A DNA stretch of 64,000 nt from UBA10329 sp964500205 (GCA_964500205.1 CAZCNS010000005.1:62001-126000), one strand, 5' to 3'; numbered from the stretch's first letter, positions 17,794 through 27,068 are shown. Notes: generated from the sequence alone by a model not told the origin. Program-made: numbers and translations.

Positions 17794-18966
17794 TCAGTTG
17801 CGGTAACCCTTTGTCAGGTCATGCACATGGCGGAGAATGCCCTCCTCAGTGCTGTCAAGGGCAATGCCCCTGCGCTCCATCACACGTTTGGCGGTCTCCA
17901 GTGCCTTATCGATGCGGTACTCTGTGAAGCCCGCTGCCCCGCCCCAAGTGTAGGAGGGGATGAATGTGCGCGGGAAGCCGCCACCGAAAACATTCGCGCT
18001 CACACCCACCACCGTTCCCGTGTTGAACATGGTGTTTATGCCTGATTTGGAATGATCGCCCATGATGAGGCCACAGAATTGTAGCCCCGTGCGCTCAAAG
18101 CGGCCAGTGGGGTAGCTCCACACCCGCACCTCATCGTAGTTGTTCTTGAGGTTCGAGTTGTTGGTATCGGCACCAAGGTTGCACCATTCGCCCAGCACCG
18201 AATTGCCGAGGAAACCGTCATGGCCCTTGTTCGAGTAACCGAAAATGACCGAGTTGTTCACCTCGCCACCCACTTTGCTGTACGGCCCGACCGTGGTGGG
18301 TCCGTAGATCTTCGCACCGAGCTTCACCTGACTGTGGTCGCATAACGCGAAAGGCCCGCGGATGACACTGCCCTCCATCACCTCTGCGTCTTTTCCAATA
18401 AAAATGGGGCCGTTGCCGGTGTTGAGGACCGCTGCCTCCACCGATGCGCCTTCCTCCAAGAAGATACTACCATTGCCGATGACGGTATTCGATGAAGAGA
18501 GCGGTGCAGATTCCCTGCCTGCCGTGATGGCATTGAAATCTGCGTTCAGCTCAATTCCGTTCTTGCTGAAGATGTCCCACGGGTGGCGGATGATTGTTAG
18601 TTCGCCAGTGAACTCGACCACATCTCCTTTCTGCTCCAGAACATCCTTCCCTGCCGATTCGCTGCGTGATGCCAACACCAGCCCATCCTGCACGAGCTGC
18701 TGTCCGATGGAAAGCTTTCCGATGGCTGTGACAAGTTCGGCCGTGGGGCACACCGACCCGCAGACAATAACATTGTCAGCGGCAGTTTGCACAGGGAATT
18801 TCTTGGAGAGATAATCCTCCGTGATGGTAGAAGAGGTGGTGGAAAGCACCCGCTCCCACTTCTCTCGGATGGTCAAGATGCCCACCCGCATATCGCACGC
18901 GGGTCGGGTAAAGGTCAGGGGCAGCAGGTTCTCCCTGAATGGCCCGTCAGCGATGATGAGGTTCAA
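17794..18966 (-). CDS. GlmU-family sugar nucleotidyltransferase/left-handed beta-helix protein
   Basis: About 390 residues. The N-terminal part has FRENLLPLTFTRPACDMRVG, typical of the divergent GlmU-like proteins of Bacteroidota, which couple a degenerate nucleotidyltransferase domain to left-handed beta-helix hexapeptide repeats (about 180-360, VIGNGSIF, GPIFIGKDAEV, FIPSYTWGG). It likely makes or modifies UDP-GlcNAc-type precursors, but a complete pyrophosphorylase site was not verified. No ATG fits; I use TTG at 18966, where the family N-terminus begins, while a GTG at 19011 is also possible. Confidence 0.8.
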   Translation of the reverse strand: MNLIIADGPFRENLLPLTFTRPACDMRVGILTIREKWERVLSTTSSTITEDYLSKKFPVQTAADNVIVCGSVCPTAELVTAIGKLSIGQQLVQDGLVLASRSESAGKDVLEQKGDVVEFTGELTIIRHPWDIFSKNGIELNADFNAITAGRESAPLSSSNTVIGNGSIFLEEGASVEAAVLNTGNGPIFIGKDAEVMEGSVIRGPFALCDHSQVKLGAKIYGPTTVGPYSKVGGEVNNSVIFGYSNKGHDGFLGNSVLGEWCNLGADTNNSNLKNNYDEVRVWSYPTGRFERTGLQFCGLIMGDHSKSGINTMFNTGTVVGVSANVFGGGFPRTFIPSYTWGGAAGFTEYRIDKALETAKRVMERRGIALDSTEEGILRHVHDLTKGYRN

Positions 18967-19041
18967 TGCGTTTATGTTGAGGTTTCCGTCAAGTCGGCCA
19001 AAGGTCAGCACTTTCGCTGAATGAAACCTCCGAAAACACAG

Positions 19042-19066
19042 AGACCGACCCTGTTGAGGTCGGTCT
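19042..19066 (-). terminator. Hairpin after the 47-residue protein gene
   Basis: AGACCGACC (19042-19050) pairs with GGTCGGTCT (19058-19066) around 7 nt. A weak U-run (TTTT) follows on the minus strand. Confidence 0.5.
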
Positions 19067-19093
19067 GAGTGGACTATTCGGTTTTATCTCTGC

Positions 19094-19237
19094 TCAGTAG
19101 AGCTCGACCACCTGTGCTTTCGGGAACTTCGCCATCCAGCTCGTGAGTGCCTCCTTGGTCTTCACATAGATAGTGGTGCGCGCATCGAGAATGAGCTTGA
19201 ACTTAGGTCCGAGACCTCCTTTGTTTTCCTGTGACAT
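19094..19237 (-). CDS. Small conserved-looking 47-residue protein
   Basis: Reads MSQENKGGLGPKFKLILDAR, then TTIYVKTKEALTSWMAKFPK and AQVVELY. It is compact, basic then amphipathic, with no signal or membrane segment. It is followed 28 bp later by a hairpin terminator, which supports a real gene. I do not know its family or function. Confidence 0.55.
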   Translation of the reverse strand: MSQENKGGLGPKFKLILDARTTIYVKTKEALTSWMAKFPKAQVVELY

Positions 19238-19331
19238 GGCTTTTAGCTTTTAAGGATTCAATCACAACAACGGGAAAACCGTACCAATGTTGTAACATCA
19301 TTCTTAAAGGATGTTAAAGCCTCTCTTTCGG

Positions 19332-19466
19332 TCAGGCCGAAATGGACGGGCGGAGCCGCTCTACAACAAGCAATTCGGCAAAAGAAAGGCGCATGAGGAC
19401 TGCAACCTCTTGAATGAATCTGCGCTCTGCTGCGCTCAATGTCTCTGTTGGTGCTGTGAAAACCAT
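19332..19466 (-). CDS. Possible 44-residue protein
   Basis: An ATG-started frame reads MVFTAPTETLSAAERRFIQE, then VAVLMRLSFAELLVVERLRP and SISA. The middle could be one amphipathic helix. There is no clear promoter, and the frame may be chance. Otherwise 19238-19549 shows no feature. Confidence 0.3.
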   Translation of the reverse strand: MVFTAPTETLSAAERRFIQEVAVLMRLSFAELLVVERLRPSISA

Positions 19467-19549
19467 GGTGCGGTGTTTAGATGAGAAACGGGGTTTTCAC
19501 GACATGGTTTCCACATTCCGATGAACGACACACCATCCACGACCAGTTC

Positions 19550-20986
19550 TCAACTTATCGGGATGCAGACGTTCTTCGGTTCGGTGAAAAAACGCAGCGC
19601 ATCCCATCCGCCCTCGCGGCCCACGCCCGACTGCTTCACGCCACCGAACGGGGTACGCAGGTCGCGCACCAGCCAGCAGTTCACCCACACAATGCCCGTG
19701 TGCAGCGCGGCCGACACGCGATGCGCCCTCCGCAGGTCGTTGGTCCATACTGTGGAGGCGAGGCCGTATTTCGTGCCGTTCGCCAGCGCGATGGCCTCCT
19801 CCTCGGTGTCGAAAGGCTGTATGGTGACCACTGGGCCGAAAATCTCCTCCTGATTGGTGCGACAAGTAGCTGGTAGCCCTTCTATCACGGTCGGTCGGAT
19901 GAACCAGCCACCAAGTCCCGTTTCCACAGATGTGCCGCCCGTGAGCACCGTTCCGCCCTCCTCTTTCGCCAGTTCGATGTAGGACAGCACCTTGTGGAAA
20001 TGCGCCTCCGACACCACCGCGCCCAGCTTCACCTGCGGGTCGTTGGGGTCGCCCACCTTCATGGCCGCGACCTTTTCCACGAAATGCGTTTTGAATGCAT
20101 CATAAATGCCGCGCTGCACATAGATCCTCGATCCGCAGAGGCATATCTGACCCTGATTGGCGAATGAGGAGTTGAGCGATGTGTCGATGGCCGCATCGAG
20201 GTCGCAGTCATCAAAGATGATGTTGGGGTTCTTTCCTCCCAATTCAAGGGAGAGTTTCTTAAACATGGGCGCGGCCACGCGAGCGATCTCCGCGCCAGTT
20301 GCGGTGCCACCCGTGAAGGAGATGACGGGCACATCGGGGTGCTTTGTGATGGCCGCGCCCACCTTGGCCCCAAGACCGTGGACAATGTTGAGCACACCCT
20401 TTGGGAAACCGACCTCATCGCAGATCTGCGAGAGGACGAACGCGGTCATAGGCGTAACCTCCGATGGTTTGGCCACCACCGTGTTGCCCGAGGCCAGCGC
20501 GGGGGCAATTTTCCAGGTGAAAAGATAGAGCGGCAGGTTCCACGGGGAGATGCAGCCCGCCACCCCGATCGGATGGCGCAGCGTATAGTTAAGGTAGCGG
20601 CCATCGGTGTCGTGCAGCTCGCTCTGGTCGTGCAGGATGGCCGTGGCGAAGAAGCGGAAGTTGTCAGATGCGCGGGGTATGTCCACCTTTTTCGCCAACC
20701 AGAGGGGCTTGCCGTTGTCGGTGCTCTCGGCCAGTGCCAGTTCATCGAGCCGCTCCGCGATGCGGTCTGCCACACGCAGCATGTGTGCTGACCGCTCGGC
20801 CCGCGTCAGTCCGCTCCATGCTGGGAATGCGGCCTGTGCTGCCCGCACCGCAGCATCCACATCTGCCCCGTCCGAGTCGGGAATCCGCGAATAGACCTTG
20901 CCCGTAGCAGGATTGTGATTGTCAAGCCAGTTGCCGCCCGCAGGCTCGGTGAATCGGCCATCAACGTAGTTGAGGATGGTGGTCAT
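19550..20986 (-). CDS. Aldehyde dehydrogenase (2-aminomuconic/2-hydroxymuconic semialdehyde type)
   Basis: 478 residues. The ALDH signature is complete: Asn in CISPWNLPLYLF, the NAD site around FTGGTATGAEIA, the general base Glu in LELGGKN, and the catalytic Cys in FANQGQICLCGSR. The sequence style resembles the 2-aminomuconic semialdehyde dehydrogenase group of the kynurenine route, but no kynurenine gene is adjacent, so the substrate is inferred weakly. The ATG at 20986 (MTTILNYVDG) gives the normal N-terminus. It diverges from the LysE gene. Confidence 0.85.
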   Translation of the reverse strand: MTTILNYVDGRFTEPAGGNWLDNHNPATGKVYSRIPDSDGADVDAAVRAAQAAFPAWSGLTRAERSAHMLRVADRIAERLDELALAESTDNGKPLWLAKKVDIPRASDNFRFFATAILHDQSELHDTDGRYLNYTLRHPIGVAGCISPWNLPLYLFTWKIAPALASGNTVVAKPSEVTPMTAFVLSQICDEVGFPKGVLNIVHGLGAKVGAAITKHPDVPVISFTGGTATGAEIARVAAPMFKKLSLELGGKNPNIIFDDCDLDAAIDTSLNSSFANQGQICLCGSRIYVQRGIYDAFKTHFVEKVAAMKVGDPNDPQVKLGAVVSEAHFHKVLSYIELAKEEGGTVLTGGTSVETGLGGWFIRPTVIEGLPATCRTNQEEIFGPVVTIQPFDTEEEAIALANGTKYGLASTVWTNDLRRAHRVSAALHTGIVWVNCWLVRDLRTPFGGVKQSGVGREGGWDALRFFTEPKNVCIPIS

Positions 20987-21073
20987 GGACGATGGGTTTG
21001 CGGTAAAAATAGCCAAGCGTCCTGCCGCACTAACGATGTTGCCGTCCACCTTCAAAAACGCGACCTTCGCGGC

Positions 21074-21685
21074 ATGGCTTTTCCCGAAGGCTTTCTCATC
21101 GGTGTAGGCATGGTGATCTTTCTCGGACCCGTGTTCTTCACGCTGCTCAAAAGTGCCCTTCAGCGCGGGCTGATGGCCGGCCTGAGTGTGGCACTCGGCA
21201 TTTTGGTGAGTGACGTGACGGCCTTTCTGCTCAGCTATTATGGTGCGGCCTCTTTCTTCAACAATCCTGACAACCAGACATGGCTTGCATATGGTGGCAG
21301 TGCAGTCCTGTTAGGTCTGGGGCTTCGTTACCTGCTGAAAAAACAGCCTGCCAAGGAGCAGATCGGCTCTATTCAGGCGCAGGATTACCCGGCATTTTTA
21401 GTCAAAGGATTTCTGGTCAATTTCGTCAATCCTTTCGTGTTCGTTGTGTGGATCGGGCTGATAGGGCTGGGAAAAACGAAATTCGGACCGGGTACCGACT
21501 TCTGGGTGTTCAACGCGGGCATCCTTTCAGGCATTTTCTTGCAGGACGCTACGAAGGCGGTCTTTGCTCACCGCATCTCACAGTTCATCCGTCCGGACAT
21601 CCTGACAAAAGCCTATCGGATCATCGGGGTACTGCTGGTGGTGTTCTCAGTACGGTTGCTCCTGTACGCGACCGGGCTGCTTTGA
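21074..21685 (+). CDS. LysE family amino-acid exporter
   Basis: 203 residues with about six hydrophobic helices, beginning FLIGVGMVIFLGPVFFTLLK; the GP in helix one is typical of LysE/RhtB exporters. Helix three (DVTAFLLSYYGAA) and the NFVNPFVFVVWIGLIG segment also fit. It probably exports an amino acid or related small molecule. The stop is 6 bp from the convergent PhoD gene. GACCTTCG at 21062-21069 could be a weak -7 element. Confidence 0.8.
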   Translation: MAFPEGFLIGVGMVIFLGPVFFTLLKSALQRGLMAGLSVALGILVSDVTAFLLSYYGAASFFNNPDNQTWLAYGGSAVLLGLGLRYLLKKQPAKEQIGSIQAQDYPAFLVKGFLVNFVNPFVFVVWIGLIGLGKTKFGPGTDFWVFNAGILSGIFLQDATKAVFAHRISQFIRPDILTKAYRIIGVLLVVFSVRLLLYATGLL

Positions 21686-21691
21686 CCGCAA

Positions 21692-23464
21692 TCATTCGCG
21701 GATGAAAGGACTGCGATAGACCTTTCCATCGGCCTGCACCTCCAGCACGTACATACCTTGCGATAAAGTCTCGGTACTTAGGGTCATGCGCGTGTCGCAG
21801 GCACACCGATGCCTCATCATTTCGCGGCCCATGGTATCTGATACACGCAATAAGCACGTGCCCGATAGGTCTGTGGGGATGACAACATTCAGCATTCCGG
21901 CATTCGGGTTGGGGAAGACCGTGATATGTCCTTTGCGGCCTGTCGCATCAGCAATGTCGGTGGTGACAAAACCATTGGGCCGCCTCCAGCGGTTCTGACG
22001 GTTGCCCACGGTCATGGTCTTGGCAAGGTTCTCACTCTCAGAGATCTGAAGAATGGACGAGTACCACCATTCGGCCACGGTGCTGTCGGGCCTGATGTCG
22101 AGGATGCCGTAGCCATGCTGCACAAATTCCACATGCTGATGATGCACATTGATGAGATTGCTGGCACTCTCAAACGCGGGGACAATGAACGCGGGCACCC
22201 CAGCCTCATCAAAATTCCCTCTTGAGATACTGGCGGGAATGAACTCGACCCCCAGCGAACCTTCGCCTGTGGCAGGATTGTACACATCACTGTTACGCGG
22301 ATCGCGTGAGATGTCCATAGCAAAGCTCATATGAACATCGCCACTCAACATCATGAAGTTGTCGATGCTGTTTTCTTGAATGAAACGGAGAATGGTGTCA
22401 CGTTCCGCCACGAAACCATCCCAGCTTCCCCTGTCGAACACTTCTCCGTCATTGGGCACGGGAAGCCAGGTGGGCACCCCATCGCTGTACCACCCGCTGA
22501 ACATTTTCTGACTGCCGCAAATGCGCCATTTCGCAGTGGAGGCGCCAAGCCTGTCAAGGAACCACTCCCGCTGTTCGTGTCCAAGGGCAGATGGCTCGCC
22601 TGGGACGATGGTGTCCTGGAATCTGAATTTCTCGATGTCCACCAACGTGACCTCCGCGAGATCACCGAAACGAAGCGAACGGTGTGCCTTTCCGATATCG
22701 CCATGCACATCCCTTCTGGGCACATACTCATAGAAAGCCTCGATTCCCTCCCCTGTTGCACGTTTGAAATCATGGTTATCCCACATGACCATCCAAGGGT
22801 GCATCTGCCTTGCTGCCCGCAGATCAGGGTCGAGCAGATGGTAACGGTGCAGTGCGCGCCACTCTTCCTCATTGGCAGGCACCGTGGGAAACGGCTCTGG
22901 GACACGGATCCGCTCATCCATATCCACAAAATCGTAGATGTAATCACCGAGGTGAATCATCAGATCAATGTCATCGCGCTCGGCTATCCGCCTGTAGGCA
23001 TTGAAGAAACCGGAGTACACACTGCTGCACGATGCCACAGCAAACTTCACACGGTCCACCTCCCCAACTGGCGCGGTCCTCGTCCTTCCGATAACGCTTG
23101 ACGCTCCAGAGCCTGTCGTGAAGCGATAGTAGTAAGTTGTAGCCGGTGCAAGTCCGGTCACCTCCACCCGTGCACAGTGATCGGTCGAGGCGTCCACTGT
23201 CACTGCACCTGAACTGATGATGTTCTGCATGCCGGCATCACCAGCCACCTCATAATTCAGGGTCTGAGAGCCATTATTCACATCGGTCGGATCGGGTCTT
23301 GTCCAGAGTACCACGCCATCCGGCAGTGGGTCGCCACTGGCCACCCCCCAGAGAAAAGGTGCGTGGACCGTATCGGCATACATGTTCTGCGGAAGGGTGA
23401 TGACCTGACCCATTGCGAGCATTTTCACCAGCAGTAACAAGGAGAACGTAAAAAGCAACCTCAT
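21692..23464 (-). CDS. Alkaline phosphatase D (PhoD-like), T9SS-exported
   Basis: 590 residues. Signal peptide (1 to about 19, LLLLVKMLAMGQ), PhoD N-terminal domain (WGVASGDPLPDGVVLWTR), then the metallophosphatase core with CSSVYSG, HLGDYIYDF, MVMWDNHDF and SGDVHMSFAM, all in the expected order. A C-terminal type A sorting domain (about 515-590, VFPNPNAGMLNVVI) sends it out by T9SS. It likely releases phosphate from diesters or phospholipids outside the cell. Promoter at 23488-23495. Confidence 0.9.
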   Translation of the reverse strand: MRLLFTFSLLLLVKMLAMGQVITLPQNMYADTVHAPFLWGVASGDPLPDGVVLWTRPDPTDVNNGSQTLNYEVAGDAGMQNIISSGAVTVDASTDHCARVEVTGLAPATTYYYRFTTGSGASSVIGRTRTAPVGEVDRVKFAVASCSSVYSGFFNAYRRIAERDDIDLMIHLGDYIYDFVDMDERIRVPEPFPTVPANEEEWRALHRYHLLDPDLRAARQMHPWMVMWDNHDFKRATGEGIEAFYEYVPRRDVHGDIGKAHRSLRFGDLAEVTLVDIEKFRFQDTIVPGEPSALGHEQREWFLDRLGASTAKWRICGSQKMFSGWYSDGVPTWLPVPNDGEVFDRGSWDGFVAERDTILRFIQENSIDNFMMLSGDVHMSFAMDISRDPRNSDVYNPATGEGSLGVEFIPASISRGNFDEAGVPAFIVPAFESASNLINVHHQHVEFVQHGYGILDIRPDSTVAEWWYSSILQISESENLAKTMTVGNRQNRWRRPNGFVTTDIADATGRKGHITVFPNPNAGMLNVVIPTDLSGTCLLRVSDTMGREMMRHRCACDTRMTLSTETLSQGMYVLEVQADGKVYRSPFIRE

Positions 23465-23487
23465 GCACGGACGAGTTAAGTTCCGTT

Positions 23488-23495
23488 CAAAGGTA
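23488..23495 (-). promoter_or_regulatory. -7 promoter element (TACCTTTG) of PhoD gene
   Basis: Exact TAnnTTTG on the minus strand, 23 nt upstream of the ATG at 23464. Confidence 0.6.
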
Positions 23496-23531
23496 TCTAA
23501 TAATCAAATGCTTAGGTGTGTTAAGAAAACA

Positions 23532-25913
23532 TCAGAATTCCACCCTGTAGAACACCAACGGCAGGAATCCGAGCTGGTATTTGGTCACCACCTCCTCACG
23601 GGCGACATCGTAGTTCATGCTGAACACATTGCGGGTATTGAAGACGTTCTGGAAGTCGATGGCGAGGCTGTGCGAGGCCCGCTTGCCGTTGAAGGTGAAC
23701 GTCACCTTGATGTCGGCTCGGAAGTAGTCGCGGTAACGCTCCTCGTAGGCCCGTGACACATCGCGCACCTGCCGCCCCTCGGCAATGGACGCATCGAGGT
23801 CGATGGGCACGTGGCGCATCCCGCCCGTCCAGGTGATGCGGCTGTCGAAGGCCAGTCTGTTCTTGGGGCTGAGGCGCAGCTCGTAGCCGCCTAATGCGCT
23901 GAGACCGTAGTTGCCGTTGAAGGCCGAGTTGCGCCAAACCGCGTCACTGCCACGGTACGTGCTGTTGTAGAGCGAGGCCGTGAACAGGAAATAGTACCCG
24001 CGTCCCATGAACTTCTCCACCGTGACCTCCAGCCCCATGTTGCGTCCTATGCCGTCTTGAACCAGGCTGTCGGCCACCTGAATGTCACCGATGCTCTCGC
24101 CCGCGTTCGCCATGCTGAAATGCGATGGCCGCTGCTCCACAGGGATGTCGTAGAGGTGCTGGAAATAGACCTCCGTCTTCATCCGCAGCTTGGGCAGGAT
24201 GCTCCAGTCGTGGCCCAGCACGGTATGGATGGCGCGGCTGAAACCGAGGCCCGCGTTCGTGCGCAGCAGCTCGCCCGTCTGCGGGTGGGGCATGGCGTAG
24301 AAGTACGTCAGCAGCGGCAGCATCTGGCTGTGCATGCCCGCCCCGATGCTCAATCCGTGCCGCCTGTGTGGCCGCCAAGTGAGGCCGAGGCGCGGCTCGA
24401 TGGAATAGGCGAGGTTCAGCGTGGTCACCTGCCCGTATGCGCCCAGCGTGCCCGTCCATTGCTCATCGAAACGGTGGCGCACCTGGATGTAGCCCTGCGC
24501 GAGGCCGAGGTCGTCCTTCACGTTGAGGCGGACGAGGTGGCTTTCCAACTGCGGGATGTACGTGCTGTCGAGGAAGGATAGGAAACGGTGGTCATAGATG
24601 AATCCGCTGCGCAGCGTGGTGCGGGCACTCAACTTCGTATTCACTCGCGTATGGAAATTGACGGACGTGGTGATGTTGCGGTTGCGGTCCTCCAGTAGCT
24701 GTGTGGCCGCGCTGTCGGGCAGGATGCGGTAGTTGTCCTGCCACTGGCGGATGCCGCTCATGGCCAAGGTGGTGGTGATGCTGCTTTTCTCCTTGAGATA
24801 CTTGAAATGTGTGAGTCCCGCCACACCCATATCCGAACCGAGCTTCTGGTCGCGTTCCTCCACATCAGTGCTGTTGAAACCCGAATTCTCCGTGATGTGG
24901 ATGGAACTCAGCCCTCCGATGCCCCACAGTGTGAACCGCCCCACGCGCTCATTCACGGGCACATCTATCACTAAGGTGAGATCCTGGTATTGCGGAATGG
25001 CTGAGATGCCGAAGTCGATGCCCATCGCCCCGATGATGGCCATGGTGCTGTAGCGGTACGAGGCGAGGTAGGACGCTTGATGTTTCTTGGAGAATGGCCC
25101 CTCGATGCCAGCCTCCAGCCCGTTGAGGCCCAGTTGCAGGTAGTGCTCCCGCTTCTCGTTGTTGCCTTTCCTGAGGCGGATATCGAACGCGCCAGCGTTG
25201 GCGTTGCCGTAGTCGGCAGGGAACGCGCCCGTGAAGAAGTCGCTATCGGCCAGCATGTTGTTGTTGAGGATGCTGACAGGCCCGCCCGTGGTGCCACTGA
25301 AGCTCAGGTGGTTGGGGTTGGGGATGTTGATGCCCTCCAGCCGCCACAGCACGCCCGTGGGCGAGTTGCCTCTGATGATGATGTCGTTGCGCTCGTCCGA
25401 GCCTCCGTTCACCCCAGCGAAGGCCGCTGCCGCACGGGCGGGATCCTGCCACGAGCCCGCGAACCGCCTCGTTTCCTCCACCGAGAAGGTCCGTGCGCTC
25501 ACCAGCGCCATCTCGTTCATGGCCTCGCCCTTGTCGCGCCCAGCGGTAATCACGACCTCCTCCACCTTGCGGATGCTCTCCTCCAATTCAACATTGAGAA
25601 TGAGCTGTTTTGATGGGGCGAGGATGAGACCTTCGAGGAAACGTTCCTCATAGCCGAGGTAGCTGACCTTGATACTCACCTTTCCGATGGGCACGTCATC
25701 GATCCTGAAATTGCCGTCAATGTCTGTTGACGCGCCACGGAAATTCACCGTGTCCAGCACCACCACGTTGGCCCCGATGAGTGCGCGCTTGTTGGCCGCA
25801 TCGGTCACCTTGCCACGGATGGTCTGGGAAATCTGAGCCTCTGTTGAAAGAGGAAATAGGAAAGCTGAAAGCAGAAAAAGGGTGATGGGGAGAGCGTGGA
25901 TGAAGCTGTTCAC
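23532..25913 (-). CDS. TonB-dependent receptor with carboxypeptidase-regulatory domain
   Basis: 793 residues from a GTG at 25913. Signal peptide (ITLFLLSAFLFPLSTEAQ), carboxypeptidase-regulatory domain (about 27-110, IRGKVTDAANKRALIGANVV), plug with AGVNGGSDERNDIIIRGNSP and DSDFFTGAFPADYGNANAG, and a large barrel. It resembles the receptor class without SusD; the ligand is unknown. The frame stays open upstream to an ATG at 26063, but that part is a heptanucleotide tract plus a dispersed repeat that would read LRQAQDRLW, so I reject the longer start. Confidence 0.88.
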   Translation of the reverse strand: MNSFIHALPITLFLLSAFLFPLSTEAQISQTIRGKVTDAANKRALIGANVVVLDTVNFRGASTDIDGNFRIDDVPIGKVSIKVSYLGYEERFLEGLILAPSKQLILNVELEESIRKVEEVVITAGRDKGEAMNEMALVSARTFSVEETRRFAGSWQDPARAAAAFAGVNGGSDERNDIIIRGNSPTGVLWRLEGINIPNPNHLSFSGTTGGPVSILNNNMLADSDFFTGAFPADYGNANAGAFDIRLRKGNNEKREHYLQLGLNGLEAGIEGPFSKKHQASYLASYRYSTMAIIGAMGIDFGISAIPQYQDLTLVIDVPVNERVGRFTLWGIGGLSSIHITENSGFNSTDVEERDQKLGSDMGVAGLTHFKYLKEKSSITTTLAMSGIRQWQDNYRILPDSAATQLLEDRNRNITTSVNFHTRVNTKLSARTTLRSGFIYDHRFLSFLDSTYIPQLESHLVRLNVKDDLGLAQGYIQVRHRFDEQWTGTLGAYGQVTTLNLAYSIEPRLGLTWRPHRRHGLSIGAGMHSQMLPLLTYFYAMPHPQTGELLRTNAGLGFSRAIHTVLGHDWSILPKLRMKTEVYFQHLYDIPVEQRPSHFSMANAGESIGDIQVADSLVQDGIGRNMGLEVTVEKFMGRGYYFLFTASLYNSTYRGSDAVWRNSAFNGNYGLSALGGYELRLSPKNRLAFDSRITWTGGMRHVPIDLDASIAEGRQVRDVSRAYEERYRDYFRADIKVTFTFNGKRASHSLAIDFQNVFNTRNVFSMNYDVAREEVVTKYQLGFLPLVFYRVEF

Positions 25914-25982
25914 TCGTCCCCCGCCTCTCGTCTCTCGTCCCTTTTCAGGGAAAATGGAAAATAGAAAAGGGAAAATGGTGCG
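25913..25982. repeat. Heptanucleotide tract upstream of TonB receptor
   Basis: Ten consecutive 7-nt steps: CTCGTCC, CCCGCCT, CTCGTCT, CTCGTCC, CTTTTCA, then GGGAAAA, TGGAAAA, TAGAAAA, GGGAAAA, TGGTGCG. Two families of heptamer sit side by side, and the second also appears (reverse complement) near 526-548. Confidence 0.65.
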
Positions 25983-26017
25983 TGTGCGGATGAGGTCGCT
26001 TCCTCGTCCCCCGACCC

Positions 26018-26045
26018 AAAGCCTGTCCTGAGCCTGTCGAAGGGC
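26018..26045. repeat. Dispersed repeat of the CCTGTCGAAGG type
   Basis: AAAGCCTGTCCTGAGCCTGT followed by CGAAGGGC. This short sequence is known to me as a widespread intergenic repeat that often gets mistranslated as RQAQDR. It lies between the M23 peptidase and the TonB receptor. Confidence 0.6.
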
Positions 26046-26066
26046 CCCTCGTCCCGATTTCATTTC

Positions 26067-26945
26067 TCAGAAAACCACATATTCCTCAGGGTTCACGGGC
26101 CGTCCGTCCAGCCACAGCTCGAAGTGGAGGTGGGGGCCGGTGGTCAGCTCCCCCGAGTTGCCCACGATGGCAAGCACCTCGCCCGCTTTCACTACATCTC
26201 CCTGATTCTTCAGCAGCACGGAGTTGTGCTTGTAAAACGACATCAGGTTGCTGGTGTGCTGCACCGCAATGACGTAGCCGGCATCGTAGGTCCAAGTGGC
26301 AAGCACAACTGTGCCATCGAGCGTTGACTTGATGGCCTCATTCTCTTTGGTCACCACATCAATGCCCATGTGACCCGACTTGGGGTCGAAGGGTGCGCTT
26401 ATCTCTCCCTTGATGGGCGCGAAGAAGAACAGGTTTCGGATGTTGCTCACCGCAGAGGGCGCGGCCCCGAGCTGCAGGGTGCGGAGGTTGTATTTCTCCT
26501 CTTCCTCCACCATGGCACGGAGAATACTGTCTTGGGGCGATGCGTTGAATGAGATGCTCGCGTAGTCCCGCTCCGGGTCGGGCTCCTGAAGCTCGGTCTC
26601 TGGGAGTTCGCCTGAGATCACGTTGCGTAGGTTCTCGAGATAGCGGTCTTTCAGTTCCAAGGCGCGTTGCATTGAGTCGAGGCGCAGAGCAGAGTCATAG
26701 ACCTGCCGTTTCATTTCCACGTCCGCATAGCCGGGTATGTACTCCCGAAGTGAGGTGAAAGCAATCAGATAGATGATGGAAACAACAAGGAAGATACCCA
26801 ATGACCCACCCAGCACAAGCACGTTCATCGGAGAAAGAAGCAGGCTGAGTCGCTCTTGGAACGTCTCATCATTCATGATGACAAGCCGATACTTGACCCG
26901 CAATCGCTTACCGAGTTTCTCTTTTTGTTCCGCGCTGCCTGCCAT
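26067..26945 (-). CDS. Membrane-anchored M23 family peptidase
   Basis: 292 residues. One transmembrane helix at about 45-65 (VLGGSLGIFLVVSIIYLIAF), a helical linker, and the M23 domain (about 170-290) with the zinc motifs HMGIDVV and HLHFELW. Such LytM/M23 proteins cut or bind peptidoglycan cross-links in the periplasm and act in cell division or growth. The ATG at 26945 is preferred to 26963. It is divergent from sprE, a common neighbour of envelope genes. Confidence 0.85.
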   Translation of the reverse strand: MAGSAEQKEKLGKRLRVKYRLVIMNDETFQERLSLLLSPMNVLVLGGSLGIFLVVSIIYLIAFTSLREYIPGYADVEMKRQVYDSALRLDSMQRALELKDRYLENLRNVISGELPETELQEPDPERDYASISFNASPQDSILRAMVEEEEKYNLRTLQLGAAPSAVSNIRNLFFFAPIKGEISAPFDPKSGHMGIDVVTKENEAIKSTLDGTVVLATWTYDAGYVIAVQHTSNLMSFYKHNSVLLKNQGDVVKAGEVLAIVGNSGELTTGPHLHFELWLDGRPVNPEEYVVF

Positions 26946-27021
26946 GGACGCCAAATATCGCAATTAAGGCATCGGAGACACGACCGTGCCGAATGGGCAA
27001 TGACCAAGAGTTTAATAAGAA

Positions 27022-27029
27022 TAATTTTG
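27022..27029 (+). promoter_or_regulatory. -7 promoter element (TAATTTTG) of sprE
   Basis: Exact TAnnTTTG. It lies downstream of the in-frame ATG at 27000 and therefore argues for the later TTG start at 27069. Confidence 0.55.
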
Positions 27030-27068
27030 CACTCCCTTCATTATACCGGGTCACCCTTCCAACAGCCA

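Noticed and set aside
25914..26063. N-terminal extension of the TonB receptor to the ATG at 26063
   Set aside because: It would translate a heptamer tract and a dispersed repeat (LRQAQDRLW) ahead of a perfectly good signal peptide starting at 25913.
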